Shown: piece by piece, positions 8,375 through 18,002 of the stretch | How positions within the stretch are numbered: position 1 is the first letter of the stretch | Layout of the letters: each line of letters begins with the position of its first letter | Assembly (NCBI GenBank): GCA_947165485.1 | Contig: CAMVAP010000020.1 | Location: forward strand, 1 to 55,107 | Direction: 5' to 3' | Source: an uncultured Prevotellaceae bacterium | Lineage (GTDB): Bacteria; Bacteroidota; Bacteroidia; Bacteroidales; Muribaculaceae | DNA length: 55,107 nucleotides | The notes under the pieces: generated by a model | The model's input: the letters and a program-made list of their open reading frames with translations, nothing else | The model's database searches: none | What the model was told of the DNA's origin: nothing | Made by a program: the position numbers and the translations under genes

Positions 8375-9976
8375 TCACATTCCCCAGACGGTGATCGTGC
8401 GGTCGTTGTACTGGCGCTTCTCATGCCAGATGCGCTCTTCCCAGGGTTTGTCTCCCTTGCGGTCAAAAATGATCAAGTGCCCTTCATCGACCGCCCCGAC
8501 CAGATCCATGTAACCCGCCGTCTGTTCCAATCCTTTTTCTATCGTCTTGTCTAAGTCCTCTCGCAGGATTTTGAGTTCCAGCACCACACGCTGGATGGGT
8601 CCGCCATAGCCGTCGGTCAACGGTTTGCGGATAAGCAGGTCGGTTCGTTTGCGACCCAATCCATACTCTCGGTCAATGTAACCTCCCCCGTTGACGATAC
8701 GCTGCAAGAAGGCCTGTAGCAATAGTTGGGGGCCGGCCTCGGCATAATCAAACCGTCCTATCCATGAGTCGGCATTCTGACGGAAAAATTGCTGGAAATC
8801 GGTCAGCAGTTTTTCCATGTTCAAGCTATTGTCGGCGTTTTGATACCATTGTGGCTGCTGCACCAGACCATCCTGGGTACTCCATGTGAGTTCGCGGGGA
8901 ATGATTTCGCGATAGATGCCGTTGGCGATGCGGCGAGGCTTTCCCCGCTCGCTCTTTATCAGCCCCATATCCACGGCATACTGGATATCATCGTTCGGAA
9001 TCAGGCTATCATCGGCCTCGTCACTATTGGCCAGGATTGGCTCGATAACTCGCTTCACACGGGGCTCTTTCAACTTGTCAATCAGGATGTCGATGTGAGT
9101 GTCCCGACGATAGATGATCCTTTCCTGGGCACGGTACATCATCTCGGGGGTAATCACAACGCTGCGGTCACGGTTTTCCCGCATCTTGTAAGTCACCTCA
9201 TGACCCAGGGCATTTACCAGCCAGGGCTGGCCCTCGGTAGCTTCCCATATCAGCGGGAAACATTCCTCGGCAAACACCTGGCCCGTCTCACGGGTGTGCT
9301 GCATATAGAGCTCATGGATTTCTTCCCGAGTGAAGTTGCCCAGCCGCAAGGACTCAGCCTTGATGTTGAAAGCCGACCCACCAGCAATGATATCCTGATT
9401 GGACAAGACGATACGGTAGTCGCGCACGTCTCTCACACCACACAACACGATGGACTGGGGGAATGACTTGGGACGATTGACATAGCCCGAGCGTATCTGG
9501 CGAAGCACGCTCACCAATGAATCGCCAACCAGTGCGTCTATCTCATCAATCAAGAGAACGAGTGGCTTGGGGAATACTTGACTCAAACGAGATAAGAATT
9601 GCGTCAACATATTGCTCTTATCTGTCCGACGCACTTCTTCTCTGATTTGCATGGGCATGTCGCCACCGACGATGACAGACAATTCATCTGCAATTCTCTC
9701 ACAAATCGCCGACACTACACTGGCCACATCATTGCGCACAGCTTGCCCGCCCTCGACGTTGGCATAGACACAGATGTAGTCCCCATGCTCATTCAGATAG
9801 TCGCGCAAGGCTAGCAAGCATGAGGTCTTGCCCGTCTGCCGTGGGGCATGAAACACGAAATAACGCTTGCGCTGTATCAACGTGAGAATATCCTCCAAGT
9901 CAATGCGGGAGAGTGGATCTATCGTGTAATTATCCTCGGGGATATTGGGTCCGGCTGTGTTGAAGAATCGTTCCAT
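8375..9976 (-). CDS. AAA-type ATPase with C-terminal PD-(D/E)XK-like domain
   Basis: A 533-residue protein (ATG at 9976; an adjacent GTG at 9979 would add one residue). The N-terminal STAND/AAA-like domain has Walker A APRQTGKTS at about 44-52 and Walker B PLVLLIDEID at about 138. A winged-helix-like middle section follows. The C-terminal segment RKRTDLLIRKP...RVVLELKI has the D...ExK spacing of restriction-like nucleases. This architecture belongs to a Bacteroidota family usually annotated only as ATP-binding protein; cellular role unknown. It stands alone with its own promoter (10003-10034) and terminator. Confidence 0.8.
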   Translation of the reverse strand: MERFFNTAGPNIPEDNYTIDPLSRIDLEDILTLIQRKRYFVFHAPRQTGKTSCLLALRDYLNEHGDYICVYANVEGGQAVRNDVASVVSAICERIADELSVIVGGDMPMQIREEVRRTDKSNMLTQFLSRLSQVFPKPLVLLIDEIDALVGDSLVSVLRQIRSGYVNRPKSFPQSIVLCGVRDVRDYRIVLSNQDIIAGGSAFNIKAESLRLGNFTREEIHELYMQHTRETGQVFAEECFPLIWEATEGQPWLVNALGHEVTYKMRENRDRSVVITPEMMYRAQERIIYRRDTHIDILIDKLKEPRVKRVIEPILANSDEADDSLIPNDDIQYAVDMGLIKSERGKPRRIANGIYREIIPRELTWSTQDGLVQQPQWYQNADNSLNMEKLLTDFQQFFRQNADSWIGRFDYAEAGPQLLLQAFLQRIVNGGGYIDREYGLGRKRTDLLIRKPLTDGYGGPIQRVVLELKILREDLDKTIEKGLEQTAGYMDLVGAVDEGHLIIFDRKGDKPWEERIWHEKRQYNDRTITVWGM

Positions 9977-10002
9977 CACTTGAAGTATTGAGTTTAATAG
10001 CG

Positions 10003-10034
10003 CAAAGATAGTGAAAGTCGGTCACAAGAGCAAA
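10003..10034 (-). promoter_or_regulatory. Promoter of the AAA ATPase gene
   Basis: On the minus strand TTTG (10031-10034), a 20-base spacer and TATCTTTG (10003-10010) match the Bacteroidota consensus, 26 bases before the ATG. It begins 3 bases past the DPP IV stop codon. Confidence 0.7.
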
Positions 10035-10036
10035 TA

Positions 10037-12214
10037 TCACTTCTTCAAGTAGTCGTCAAAGTAGCGGGTGATGCGCTCGTGCAGGTGCACACTCTGGTGA
10101 CCGCGCATGTTGTGACCCTGACCAGGATAGACGTAGAAGTCGGGCTGGGTGCCAGCAGCGATACAAGCCTTGAGGAAGCTATAGGCGTGCTGGGGCACCA
10201 CAGTGGGATCATTCAGGCCGATAATGATCTGGAGTCGGCCCTTGAGATCCTTAGCCTTGTGGATGAGGCTCGTCTGGGCATAACCGTCGGGGTTGGCTTG
10301 AGGTGTGTCCATATAACGCTCACCATACATCACCTCATACCATTTCCAGTCGATGACGGGTCCGCCGGCAACGCCCACCTTGAACACGTCAGGATAGTTG
10401 GTCATCAGGCTGATGGTCATGAAGCCGCCAAAGCTCCAGCCATGCACACCCAATCGCGCTGTATCGACATAGTTGAGCGTGCGCAGGAAATCCACGCCGC
10501 GCATCTGATCCTGCATCTCGACTTGCCCCAGCTGGCGGAATGTAGCCTGCTCAAATTCACGTCCGCGGTTCTCGCTGCCGCGATTATCGAGGATAAACAG
10601 GAGGTAACCGCGCTGAGCCATATAGGTTTCCCAACTGCGGCTGGAATAATGCCAGCGTGCGTCCACATTGTGGGCGTGAGGGCCACCATAGACATAGACC
10701 ACAGTAGGATACTTCTTGTGGGGATCAAAACCCACGGGCATCACCATGCGGTAATACAGGTCGGTGCTATCGTCGGCAGCCTTGATCGAGCCGCAACGAT
10801 ACTCGGGAACCGTATATCCTGCCCATGGATCAGGAGCCGTGAAGTAGCGGAACTGACGGTTGTTGCGGGTATCCACAATTGCGATGTTGCGGGGCACATC
10901 AGGCTCCTGATAATTATCGATGAGATAGCGGCCACTGTCGCTCAAGCGGCCACTGTGCCAACCACGCCCTCCCTCGTCGATGCGAGTCATCTCACCTGTT
11001 GAGACATCAACGCGGTACAGGTTTTGCTGGATAGGGCTATCGGCATTGGCGCTAATGATAACAGACTGACGCTCAACATCAAAGCCAAGCATTTCCATCA
11101 CCACCCACTGGCCACGGGTTAGCTGCTTCACCTGCTTGCCAGCCGTGTCATAGAGATAGAGGTGGTTGTAACCGTCCTTCTCGCTCCACAGGATAAATTT
11201 TTCCTTATCCCAGGGCAGGAATGTGATGGGATGCTGCGGCTCGACATACTTGGGATGCGTCTCGCGATACAACGAGTTGAGGCGGTGGCCGCTCACAGCG
11301 TCATAGGCTACCAGTTCAACCTCATTCTGATCACGGTTGCCTTCCATCATATAGACAATGTTGCCGTCGGGATTCCACGAGATGTTGGAGAAATAACGGT
11401 CGGTAGGATCTCCCGCTTTGAGATAGACCGTGTCGCCCGTGGCCACGTCAAGCACACCGACGGTCACCAGATGGGAAGTCTGCCCTGCCATCGGGTATTT
11501 CTCGGGTGCTGGCGTTGCGATGACATGGGCGCTATCGTCAATCTCGGGAACCGTAATCAGGGGATAATCAGTCACCATGCTCTGGTCCATGCGATAATAA
11601 GCCAACCGTGTGCCCTGGGGGTTCCAGAACAGGCCGCCCTCGATGCCAAACTCGTTGCGGTGGACGCTCTGACCATAAACCAGGTCACGGGAGCCATCGC
11701 TGGTCACCTGGCGCGTATGGCCGGTAGCATCGGTGACATAGAGGTTATCGTCCTTGACACAGGCGGTCGCACGGCTCACTTTGTTCCATTCTGTGGCCTG
11801 AACTTCCATATCTACGGGCTGGCGCCACACCACCTTGCCGGTCTTGAAGTTGACAAGCAAGCGCTCTGTGCTGTTGCCAGCCATTACCAGAGGTTGGCCG
11901 GCATAGGGGAAACCCTCCAGCCTCTCCAAGCGGGTTGCTTCATCGGTCAAACCAGCCCGCTTGTTGAGTTTATCGAGGGTGATGAGCACTTTCTCCTTGC
12001 CATTGGTCACATTGACCGTCCAGCAGGTGTCACGTCCCATGCGCACCAGCTGGTCTCCCCACCAGGTGAGTGAGCGGCCCTTGGGCAACATGTTACGGTA
12101 GTTGGTACCGCCAAAGTTCAGATCCTCAAGCGTGAACTGTTTCTGCGCCGCCATGGGAAGTGCGGTGAGCGCGATGAGCAGCAACGCTATGCCTTTAAGT
12201 TTCAATGCTTTCAT
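10037..12214 (-). CDS. Dipeptidyl peptidase IV, family S9
   Basis: With the ATG at 12214 the protein has 725 residues and starts with a typical signal peptide (MKALKLKGIALLLIALTALP, cleavage near AAQ). An upstream in-frame extension to 12430 runs through the promoter region and a divergent gene and is rejected. The N-terminal half is a DPP IV beta-propeller. The C-terminal alpha/beta hydrolase has the nucleophile elbow GWSFGG (Ser about 594), Asp in GLNDPTV (about 668) and His in GQGHNM (about 701), nearly the positions of Porphyromonas DPP IV. It should release X-Pro dipeptides outside the cytoplasm. Its promoter overlaps that of the divergent lipoprotein gene. Confidence 0.95.
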   Translation of the reverse strand: MKALKLKGIALLLIALTALPMAAQKQFTLEDLNFGGTNYRNMLPKGRSLTWWGDQLVRMGRDTCWTVNVTNGKEKVLITLDKLNKRAGLTDEATRLERLEGFPYAGQPLVMAGNSTERLLVNFKTGKVVWRQPVDMEVQATEWNKVSRATACVKDDNLYVTDATGHTRQVTSDGSRDLVYGQSVHRNEFGIEGGLFWNPQGTRLAYYRMDQSMVTDYPLITVPEIDDSAHVIATPAPEKYPMAGQTSHLVTVGVLDVATGDTVYLKAGDPTDRYFSNISWNPDGNIVYMMEGNRDQNEVELVAYDAVSGHRLNSLYRETHPKYVEPQHPITFLPWDKEKFILWSEKDGYNHLYLYDTAGKQVKQLTRGQWVVMEMLGFDVERQSVIISANADSPIQQNLYRVDVSTGEMTRIDEGGRGWHSGRLSDSGRYLIDNYQEPDVPRNIAIVDTRNNRQFRYFTAPDPWAGYTVPEYRCGSIKAADDSTDLYYRMVMPVGFDPHKKYPTVVYVYGGPHAHNVDARWHYSSRSWETYMAQRGYLLFILDNRGSENRGREFEQATFRQLGQVEMQDQMRGVDFLRTLNYVDTARLGVHGWSFGGFMTISLMTNYPDVFKVGVAGGPVIDWKWYEVMYGERYMDTPQANPDGYAQTSLIHKAKDLKGRLQIIIGLNDPTVVPQHAYSFLKACIAAGTQPDFYVYPGQGHNMRGHQSVHLHERITRYFDDYLKK

Positions 12215-12252
12215 TGTCAATGGTGATTTGGTTCTATTATTGTATCTGGTCG

Positions 12253-12283
12253 CAAAGTTATGCTTTTCTATTGGATTTACAAA
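12253..12283 (-). promoter_or_regulatory. Promoter of the DPP IV gene
   Basis: On the minus strand TTTG (12280-12283), 19 bases, TAACTTTG (12253-12260). The TSS would be near 12247, about 33 bases before the ATG. It interlocks with the divergent promoter at 12271-12299. Confidence 0.7.
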
Positions 12284-12299
12284 AGTTTTAGTAATTTTG
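12271..12299 (+). promoter_or_regulatory. Promoter of the DUF4369 lipoprotein gene
   Basis: TTG (12271-12273), 18 bases, TAATTTTG (12292-12299). The ATG at 12305 is only 5 bases beyond, so the mRNA would be leaderless or nearly so. Confidence 0.6.
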
Positions 12300-12304
12300 C
12301 GTCC

Positions 12305-12931
12305 ATGAAAAAAATCATTCTTTCCATCGGCATCCTGCTGCACATCTGTGCCATGACGGGCTGCAATGACAGGAGTTCTCATCACCTCGACTACCGCGTG
12401 ACCTGCACCGTTGACAACAAGTTCGGCCACGACAGCGCCACCCTGCTGGTGCTGGAAGAAGATTTCGGGCGGTTGAGAATGTGCGGCACCTCACGCAGCG
12501 ATGGAGGCACATTCACCTTCACAGGACAAACCGACAGGCCCAAAGTGGCCCTCATCCGCTGGGACAATGACTCGACCGAGCCCTTCTACTTTGTGCTGGA
12601 AAGTGGACACATCGACATCACCATCAGGCCTGGGGCGTGGGACATCAAGGGAAGCGCTCACAATAGCCAGTACTTGCACTACATCAACCAGCGCAACAGC
12701 ATTATGGACACCCGCGTCGCCACCTGGCAGGAATACCTCAACATGGCCGCCGACTCGTCGCTCACTCGTGAGGACGAGCTGCGCATGGTGCGCCAGGACA
12801 GCCTGCTCAACGACTCGTTGCAGCGCATCACCGTGGAACGCATCAACCAGGGAGACGCCGTGGGCCGCATCATCGGGGAGCGCTATGGCAAACTGCTCGA
12901 CCAGCAGCACTTGAAACTCCTCAAGAAATAG
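12305..12931 (+). CDS. DUF4369-type lipoprotein
   Basis: A 208-residue protein starting MKKIILSIGILLHICAMTGC: a short signal sequence ending in a lipobox-like MTGC, so the Cys at 20 is the likely lipidated residue. Residues about 30-120 match DUF4369, a beta-rich domain usually fused N-terminally to a thioredoxin-like domain in Bacteroidota; here that domain is absent and an alpha-helical tail follows. No catalytic motif is visible. The start at 12305 was chosen over an upstream in-frame codon because it begins the signal peptide and lies just beyond the promoter. Function unknown. Confidence 0.82.
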   Translation: MKKIILSIGILLHICAMTGCNDRSSHHLDYRVTCTVDNKFGHDSATLLVLEEDFGRLRMCGTSRSDGGTFTFTGQTDRPKVALIRWDNDSTEPFYFVLESGHIDITIRPGAWDIKGSAHNSQYLHYINQRNSIMDTRVATWQEYLNMAADSSLTREDELRMVRQDSLLNDSLQRITVERINQGDAVGRIIGERYGKLLDQQHLKLLKK

Positions 12932-12982
12932 TCCTCCACCCTGGATTGATCAAAGCATTCAGCCCCTTATCTAAAAAAATCA

Positions 12983-13009
12983 ACCCCGCTGACGCAATGT
13001 CAGCGGGGT
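12983..13009. terminator. Bidirectional terminator between the lipoprotein and OmpA genes
   Basis: A stem of 11 bases (ACCCCGCTGAC / GTCAGCGGGGT) with loop GCAAT has an A-run on one side and a T-run on the other. It can end both converging transcripts. Confidence 0.88.
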
Positions 13010-13056
13010 GATTTTTTAGTTAACCGTTAGATTCGATCAACTCTATCGGTCAAGAA

Positions 13057-14310
13057 TTACTTCTTAACGATGAGCTCGCAGATCGAAACGCGGTTCCAGC
13101 TCAGCTCCTGGAACATGTCGGTCTCACCACAGCCCTGAGCCTTGATGCGGTTAGCATCAATCTTGTACTTGTTGATGAGCATGTTCTTAACAGCCTCGGC
13201 ACGGCCATTGGCCAGACGGATGTTGTTGTCGTGGGGACCCTCGGGAGAAGCATAACCCTTGATCTCAACAGTCGAGGTGGGGTTGTTCTTCAGGTACATG
13301 GCAACGCGCTCAACATTAGCCTGCTGGTCAGCGGTGATGTTGGTCTTGTTGATCTTGAAGTGAACAAGAACGTTCATGTACTTAGCGGTGTTGTCGATCA
13401 CCTCGGTGGTGTTGGCCGACTTCACGTTAGCAGCCTTGCGGGCAGCGTCCAGGTCGCGCTGGAGCTGAGCGTTGCGGGCGTTAGCGGCGTCGAGGTCACC
13501 CTGCAGACCATTGAGCTGGTTGCGCAGGCCGTTGATCTGACCATTGAGAGCATCGATGTCATCCTGGCTGTACTTGTAGGGGCAGAAAGTGATGTAGTGC
13601 TCGCCATTGCTACCCTTGAAGTGGTAGGTAATACCAGCCTCAAGCTCTACAGCAGCGTGGTTAGCGTTCATCTGGCTCTTGCCATTGTGGGGCTCACCAT
13701 TCCAGCGGGCACGAGCGTTGGTGTTGTCACGATAAGGAATCATGATGTCACCGTTCATGTCCCACAGAACGCTGGGCTTCAAGCTGAAGGTCCAAGCACG
13801 GTTGTCACCAAAGTTGAAGTTCAGGTTGGCACCTGCCTTGGTGTACCAGCTGTTGTAGTCGTTGCCGTACATGTTAGCGGCCTCACTGCGGTGGAATGCG
13901 TGGAGCCAACCAGCACCGATCACACCTTCGAGTTCAAATACGCGGGGCTTGCCCTTGTAACCACCGAAGAGGTTGCTCAGGTTAACGGTACCAAACATAC
14001 CGGCCATGGTGTGGTCGATGATGTTGGGACTCTTGGGACCCCAGTACTTGTCAGGCTTCTCCCAGCTGGTGGTGTTGATGGTTGCCTCACCCTCAACGCC
14101 CAGACCGAAGACGGGAGTCAGCTGCTTCTTGATCTCCAAACCGAAGATGCCACGAGCGCTGGGCCAGAAAGCATAACCCTGGAAGGGCATGATAGCACCA
14201 CCCTTCAAGGTTACTGACATGTTGTCAAAGAACTTGTTCTGCTCCAGAGACTGAGCCTGAGCAGCACATACGCCCATCAGAAGGGCTAAAGTCAAGATAA
14301 TCTTTTTCAT
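13057..14310 (-). CDS. OmpA-family outer membrane protein
   Basis: A 417-residue protein: signal peptide (MKKIILTLALLMGVCAAQAQ), a beta-barrel-like region to about 245, a short coiled coil rich in Leu/Asn/Gln heptads (about 250-300), and a C-terminal OmpA peptidoglycan-binding domain from about 310 (VEIKGYASPEG, then NGRAEAVKNMLI). This order is typical of abundant Bacteroidota OmpA porin-like proteins that tie outer membrane to peptidoglycan. A strong promoter (14357-14388) precedes it, and a bidirectional terminator follows. Confidence 0.94.
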   Translation of the reverse strand: MKKIILTLALLMGVCAAQAQSLEQNKFFDNMSVTLKGGAIMPFQGYAFWPSARGIFGLEIKKQLTPVFGLGVEGEATINTTSWEKPDKYWGPKSPNIIDHTMAGMFGTVNLSNLFGGYKGKPRVFELEGVIGAGWLHAFHRSEAANMYGNDYNSWYTKAGANLNFNFGDNRAWTFSLKPSVLWDMNGDIMIPYRDNTNARARWNGEPHNGKSQMNANHAAVELEAGITYHFKGSNGEHYITFCPYKYSQDDIDALNGQINGLRNQLNGLQGDLDAANARNAQLQRDLDAARKAANVKSANTTEVIDNTAKYMNVLVHFKINKTNITADQQANVERVAMYLKNNPTSTVEIKGYASPEGPHDNNIRLANGRAEAVKNMLINKYKIDANRIKAQGCGETDMFQELSWNRVSICELIVKK

Positions 14311-14356
14311 TTTAATAAACTTTATTAAACACTATATGATTAAGATAAATTTTCGG

Positions 14357-14388
14357 CAAAAGTAATACAAATTTCTTACACCTCCAAA
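14357..14388 (-). promoter_or_regulatory. Promoter of the ompA-like gene
   Basis: On the minus strand TTTG (14385-14388), 20 bases, TACTTTTG (14357-14364), with an AT-rich leader of about 40 bases. The remaining intergenic stretch 14389-14621 is AT-rich and holds only a short GGCCTGTCGAAGGCC hairpin near 14593-14610. Confidence 0.68.
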
Positions 14389-14621
14389 ATTTAACACTCA
14401 TTAAGAATTAATTTCGGGCAAACTTGCGACAAACTAGCCATTTTTTGCGAGAATTAGCCCATTCTTCTTGATTTTCGTGTCACACTTTGGTTACAACGAT
14501 AAGAAATCAAGCAAAAGTATATCAAAAAAATGAATTATACAAATTTTCACACAATTTATTACAGCTATTTTCTATAAACTGGCTTTTTTGGGGGCCTTCG
14601 ACAGGCCTCAAACCGTTCATT

Positions 14622-15296
14622 TCACCTCAAAATCACGTCTAACACCTCATTGACATCGGCGACAGTCACCTCACTATCCTGATTGACATCACACCGCTCC
14701 CTCAGACTAGCGTCGTCGGTGCCCTGGGAAATCACATCGATAATGGCATTGACATCGGCAACGGTCACCTCACCGTCATGATTCACGTCACCCTTGAGCA
14801 TCGAGGTCGCCACAATCTGCCTGACGGCACCATTGCTCCACACATCGGCCTTCCAGGACGCGAAGCGAAGCCTTGCGCCAGTCAACCCGCGTGGCACTAT
14901 CATCGACAGGTTGACCATGTTGGTACGGCTCAAGGTCGTCGGTACCCATGTGACCGAGTCCACCGTCACCCCATCCCTGTCGAGCAACGCAGCGGTAAGC
15001 GCCACGCGACTCTTGACAAAATCTGGTTCGTCCCACTGGTCGGTGACCCATGTCACGGTCATATCGATCGTCGCCCTTGCCTGGCAGTTAAATGGTGGTG
15101 AGGTCAACGTGAGCGCGTGTCCCTGGCTGTTGACATAGAGCACAATCTTGTTGGCCAGAATCGTTGACGTGTTGACTTCGAGTGAGGGATGGCTATAGTC
15201 CCATCCAGCATAACTCTGAGACGAGAATTGAGGCACCTGGGCTGCTGCGAGCAGCGCCACGGCCAGCATGGTCATGAGAGACATAATTTTTTTCAT
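14622..15296 (-). CDS. Secreted protein with C-terminal dockerin-like repeats
   Basis: A 224-residue protein from the ATG at 15296 (signal peptide MKKIMSLMTMLAVALLAAAQ). The first about 160 residues look beta-rich and are not recognised. The C terminus has two calcium-binding dockerin-type repeats: GDVNHDGEVTVADVNAIIDV and, about 37 residues on, CDVNQDSEVTVADVNEVLDV, each with D-x-N-x-D-x-x-x-T/V-x-x-D spacing. Such repeats are common at the ends of secreted Bacteroidales proteins without a cellulosome. No cohesin gene is in the window. The promoter is at 15398-15427. Confidence 0.8.
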   Translation of the reverse strand: MKKIMSLMTMLAVALLAAAQVPQFSSQSYAGWDYSHPSLEVNTSTILANKIVLYVNSQGHALTLTSPPFNCQARATIDMTVTWVTDQWDEPDFVKSRVALTAALLDRDGVTVDSVTWVPTTLSRTNMVNLSMIVPRGLTGARLRFASWKADVWSNGAVRQIVATSMLKGDVNHDGEVTVADVNAIIDVISQGTDDASLRERCDVNQDSEVTVADVNEVLDVILR

Positions 15297-15397
15297 CGTT
15301 GCACAACTTACTTTAGGATTAAACATACACAGGGTTCATTGTCTGATTATGAGCCGATTAAGAGCAACGGGCCAGCCTATCGGCCCTAGCAGCAGGA

Positions 15398-15427
15398 CAA
15401 AGGTAGCAAAAATCGACCACATCACAA
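15398..15427 (-). promoter_or_regulatory. Promoter of the dockerin-like protein gene
   Basis: On the minus strand TTG (15425-15427), 19 bases, TACCTTTG (15398-15405). It implies a leader of about 95 bases. Confidence 0.6.
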
Positions 15428-15474
15428 GGGATAACGCAAGTTTATGACAGCCCCGCCTGCCTCACGCGCGCGAT

Positions 15475-15517
15475 GAAAAAAGTTAGATACCGCCACATGA
15501 TCGGGACGGTATCTAAC
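15475..15517 (-). terminator. Terminator of htpG
   Basis: On the minus strand an 11-base perfect stem (GTTAGATACCG / CGGTATCTAAC, loop 14) is followed directly by TTTTTT. It lies about 90 bases after the htpG stop. Confidence 0.8.
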
Positions 15518-15606
15518 CACATTTATTGTTATTATATCTTATTATATCTAAGTTTCGCAAGTAGATAACTTGCTCACTTTTATTAATGAGTGCCGGATGA
15601 TCCTTC

Positions 15607-17661
15607 TTACTTGAGCAGGCCCACCGAGCGTTTCAAGAAGCGGGCCAGCCCCTCGCCCTTGAGCATATTGTTGCTCAACAGGGCAATGTCGATGAGCTGG
15701 TGCACACGGCTCTCGCCAGCGGCATAGGCCGTGATCAGGTTCTCTTTCTTCTTGCGCAGCTCGTCGAGTTGCTTCTCGTTGTCCTCAAGGTCCTTCTTCT
15801 TGTCATCGGGCAGGGGTTTATCGTCCTTCTTGAGGTCGCGCAGCGCGTTGATGACATTCTGGGTGGCACTGATTTCCTCGTTCACGGGCTTGAGTTCGGC
15901 ATCAAGCGACTTCTCGGCCTGCTCGACAACCTTCTGGATGAGCGGGTGCTTGGTGTTGAGCACCATGCTGTACATGTTGGGCATATCGCCATAGAAACTC
16001 ATGCCTGGCTGGAAGCGCGCCATCTCTTTCATGCGCCGCATGTATTCGGCCTGGGTGATGACCACGGGCTGGTCATCGGGCGACATGGCGGCAAAGGTAA
16101 TCATGAACTCGGCCTTCTCGACCGTGGGAATCTGAGATTTGAATAGTGTCTGGGCTATGGCCTGCTGCTCGGGGTCAAACTGGGGCTTGTTGTCATCCTG
16201 CTTGCGGATGAGGTTGTCAAGCACATCGCTATCCACTCTCACAAAGCGCATCTTATCTTTCTCCAGCTTCTGCTCCAACATGCTCACAAAGGGCACGTCC
16301 AGTTCACCGTTCAGCATCAGCACATCATAGCCCTTATCGGTAGCCGCCTTGATGTAGGCATACTGTGCCTCCTTGTCGGTAGCATACAGGCAGATGATGT
16401 TGCCCTCCTTGTCTTTCTGTTCTCCCTCGACGAGATGGCGATAGTCTTCAATCTTGAAGTACTTGCCGTCGGTGTTCTCGAGCATGGCGAACTTGAGACC
16501 CGACTCGCAGAACTTCTCATCACTCAACATGCCATACTCGATAAAGATCTTGATGTCGTTCCACTTCTTCTCAAACTCCTCGGGCTGATTCTTGGCAATC
16601 TCCTCAAGACGGGAAGCAACCTTCTTGGTGATATAGGTCGAGATCTTCTTGACGGCACGGTCGCTCTGCAGGTAACTGCGCGACACATTCAATGGAATAT
16701 CGGGGCTGTCGATGACACCTTGCAGCAACATCAGCCAGTCGGGCACAACGCCCTCGACGCTATCGGTAACATACACCTGGTTGCAATAGAGCTGGATGCG
16801 GTCCTTGCGGATGTCTAGGTTGTTCTTGATCTTGGGGAAATAGAGGATACCCGTCAGGGTGAAGGGGTAGTCCACGTTCAAGTGGATCCAGAACAAGGGA
16901 TCGTCCTGCATCGGCTCGATGGCATGATAGAACTTGAGGTAGTCCTCGTCCTTGAGGTCGGCGGGCATACGCGACCACAGGGGCTCCACATCGTTGATGA
17001 CCTTGTCCTTATCGGTATCCTGGTACTTGCCATCCTTCCACTCCTGTTCTTTACCGAAGATGATGGGCACGGGCAAGAAGCGGCAATACTTCTTCAACAA
17101 GCCCTCGATGCGGGCGGTCTCCAGAAATTCCTTCTCATCGTCATCGATGGTGAGAATGATGTCGGTGCCGCGCTCGGCCTTATCACAATCCTCCATCTCA
17201 AACTCGGGCGAGCCGTCACAGGTCCACCTGACGGCCTTGGCACCCTCCTGCCAACTCAGGGTGCGTATCTCCACCTTCTTGGCGACCATGAAGGCCGAGT
17301 AGAAACCAAGGCCAAAGTGGCCGATGATGGCATTGGCCGTGTCCTTATACTTCTCCAGGAACTCCTCGGCACCCGAGAAGGCGATCTGGTTGATATACTT
17401 GTCAATTTCCTCGGCAGTCATGCCGATGCCGCTGTCACTCACGGTGAGTGTGCCAGCCTCCTTATCGACGGCAACGGTCACTTGCAGCCCCTCGGTCGAA
17501 CCCTTGAATTCACCAGCGCCCGACAGGGTCTTCAGTTTTTGAGTGGCATCAACGGCGTTGCTCACCAGCTCACGCAGGAAAATCTCATGATCACTGTAAA
17601 GAAATTTCTTGATAACGGGGAAGATGTTGTTAGTCGTTACCCCAATAGTTCCTTTTGGCAT
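15607..17661 (-). CDS. htpG: HSP90-family chaperone HtpG
   Basis: The ATG at 17661 (MPKGTIGVTTNNIF) gives 684 residues, the usual Bacteroidota length; the longer frame to 17736 has no family match. The GHKL ATPase motifs are clear: ELVSNAVDA near residue 25, DSGIGM near 80 and GHFGLGFYSAF near 115. The middle and C-terminal dimerisation domains follow, ending LARFLKRSVGLLK. It is a cytosolic ATP-dependent chaperone. A single-gene unit with a strong terminator at 15475-15517. No clear consensus promoter was found; its leader has a perfect GCCACG/CGTGGC hairpin at 17710-17722. Confidence 0.97.
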   Translation of the reverse strand: MPKGTIGVTTNNIFPVIKKFLYSDHEIFLRELVSNAVDATQKLKTLSGAGEFKGSTEGLQVTVAVDKEAGTLTVSDSGIGMTAEEIDKYINQIAFSGAEEFLEKYKDTANAIIGHFGLGFYSAFMVAKKVEIRTLSWQEGAKAVRWTCDGSPEFEMEDCDKAERGTDIILTIDDDEKEFLETARIEGLLKKYCRFLPVPIIFGKEQEWKDGKYQDTDKDKVINDVEPLWSRMPADLKDEDYLKFYHAIEPMQDDPLFWIHLNVDYPFTLTGILYFPKIKNNLDIRKDRIQLYCNQVYVTDSVEGVVPDWLMLLQGVIDSPDIPLNVSRSYLQSDRAVKKISTYITKKVASRLEEIAKNQPEEFEKKWNDIKIFIEYGMLSDEKFCESGLKFAMLENTDGKYFKIEDYRHLVEGEQKDKEGNIICLYATDKEAQYAYIKAATDKGYDVLMLNGELDVPFVSMLEQKLEKDKMRFVRVDSDVLDNLIRKQDDNKPQFDPEQQAIAQTLFKSQIPTVEKAEFMITFAAMSPDDQPVVITQAEYMRRMKEMARFQPGMSFYGDMPNMYSMVLNTKHPLIQKVVEQAEKSLDAELKPVNEEISATQNVINALRDLKKDDKPLPDDKKKDLEDNEKQLDELRKKKENLITAYAAGESRVHQLIDIALLSNNMLKGEGLARFLKRSVGLLK

Positions 17662-17916
17662 AATGTATTGTTGTTTTTTTGAGTTTTGAATGTTCATCGG
17701 TGGGGCCTCGCCACGGCGTGGCCGCTCTACCCGCACTCTGCCTCAAATAATATGCCATTACAATATAAGGTGACAAATCGTCACTCCCAACTGACAACTT
17801 TTATTCTACACGTTACGGGAAAAACCACCCGCCTCCACTTTCAATCTGATGGAAACAACATATCCAATTCTGATGCTTTAAACCCGCGAATTATTCATCA
17901 AAAATGGTAATTTTTT

Positions 17917-17946
17917 TTTGATTATCACAATTAATTTTTAATTTTG
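17917..17946 (+). promoter_or_regulatory. Promoter of the CotH-dockerin gene
   Basis: TTTG (17917-17920), 18 bases, TAATTTTG (17939-17946), about 56 bases before the ATG. The rest of 17662-18002 shows no gene. Confidence 0.65.
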
Positions 17947-18002
17947 CACCTTATACCTCACATGTGATTCAGGATAAAACCCTAAACTTTATTTCTAAAA
18001 AA

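Noticed and set aside
12215-12430. N-terminal extension of DPP IV
   Set aside because: It runs through both divergent promoters and the start of the lipoprotein gene; the signal peptide begins at 12214.
14593-14610. Terminator for the dockerin-like gene
   Set aside because: The stem is only about 5 bases and is not followed by a T-run on the minus strand.
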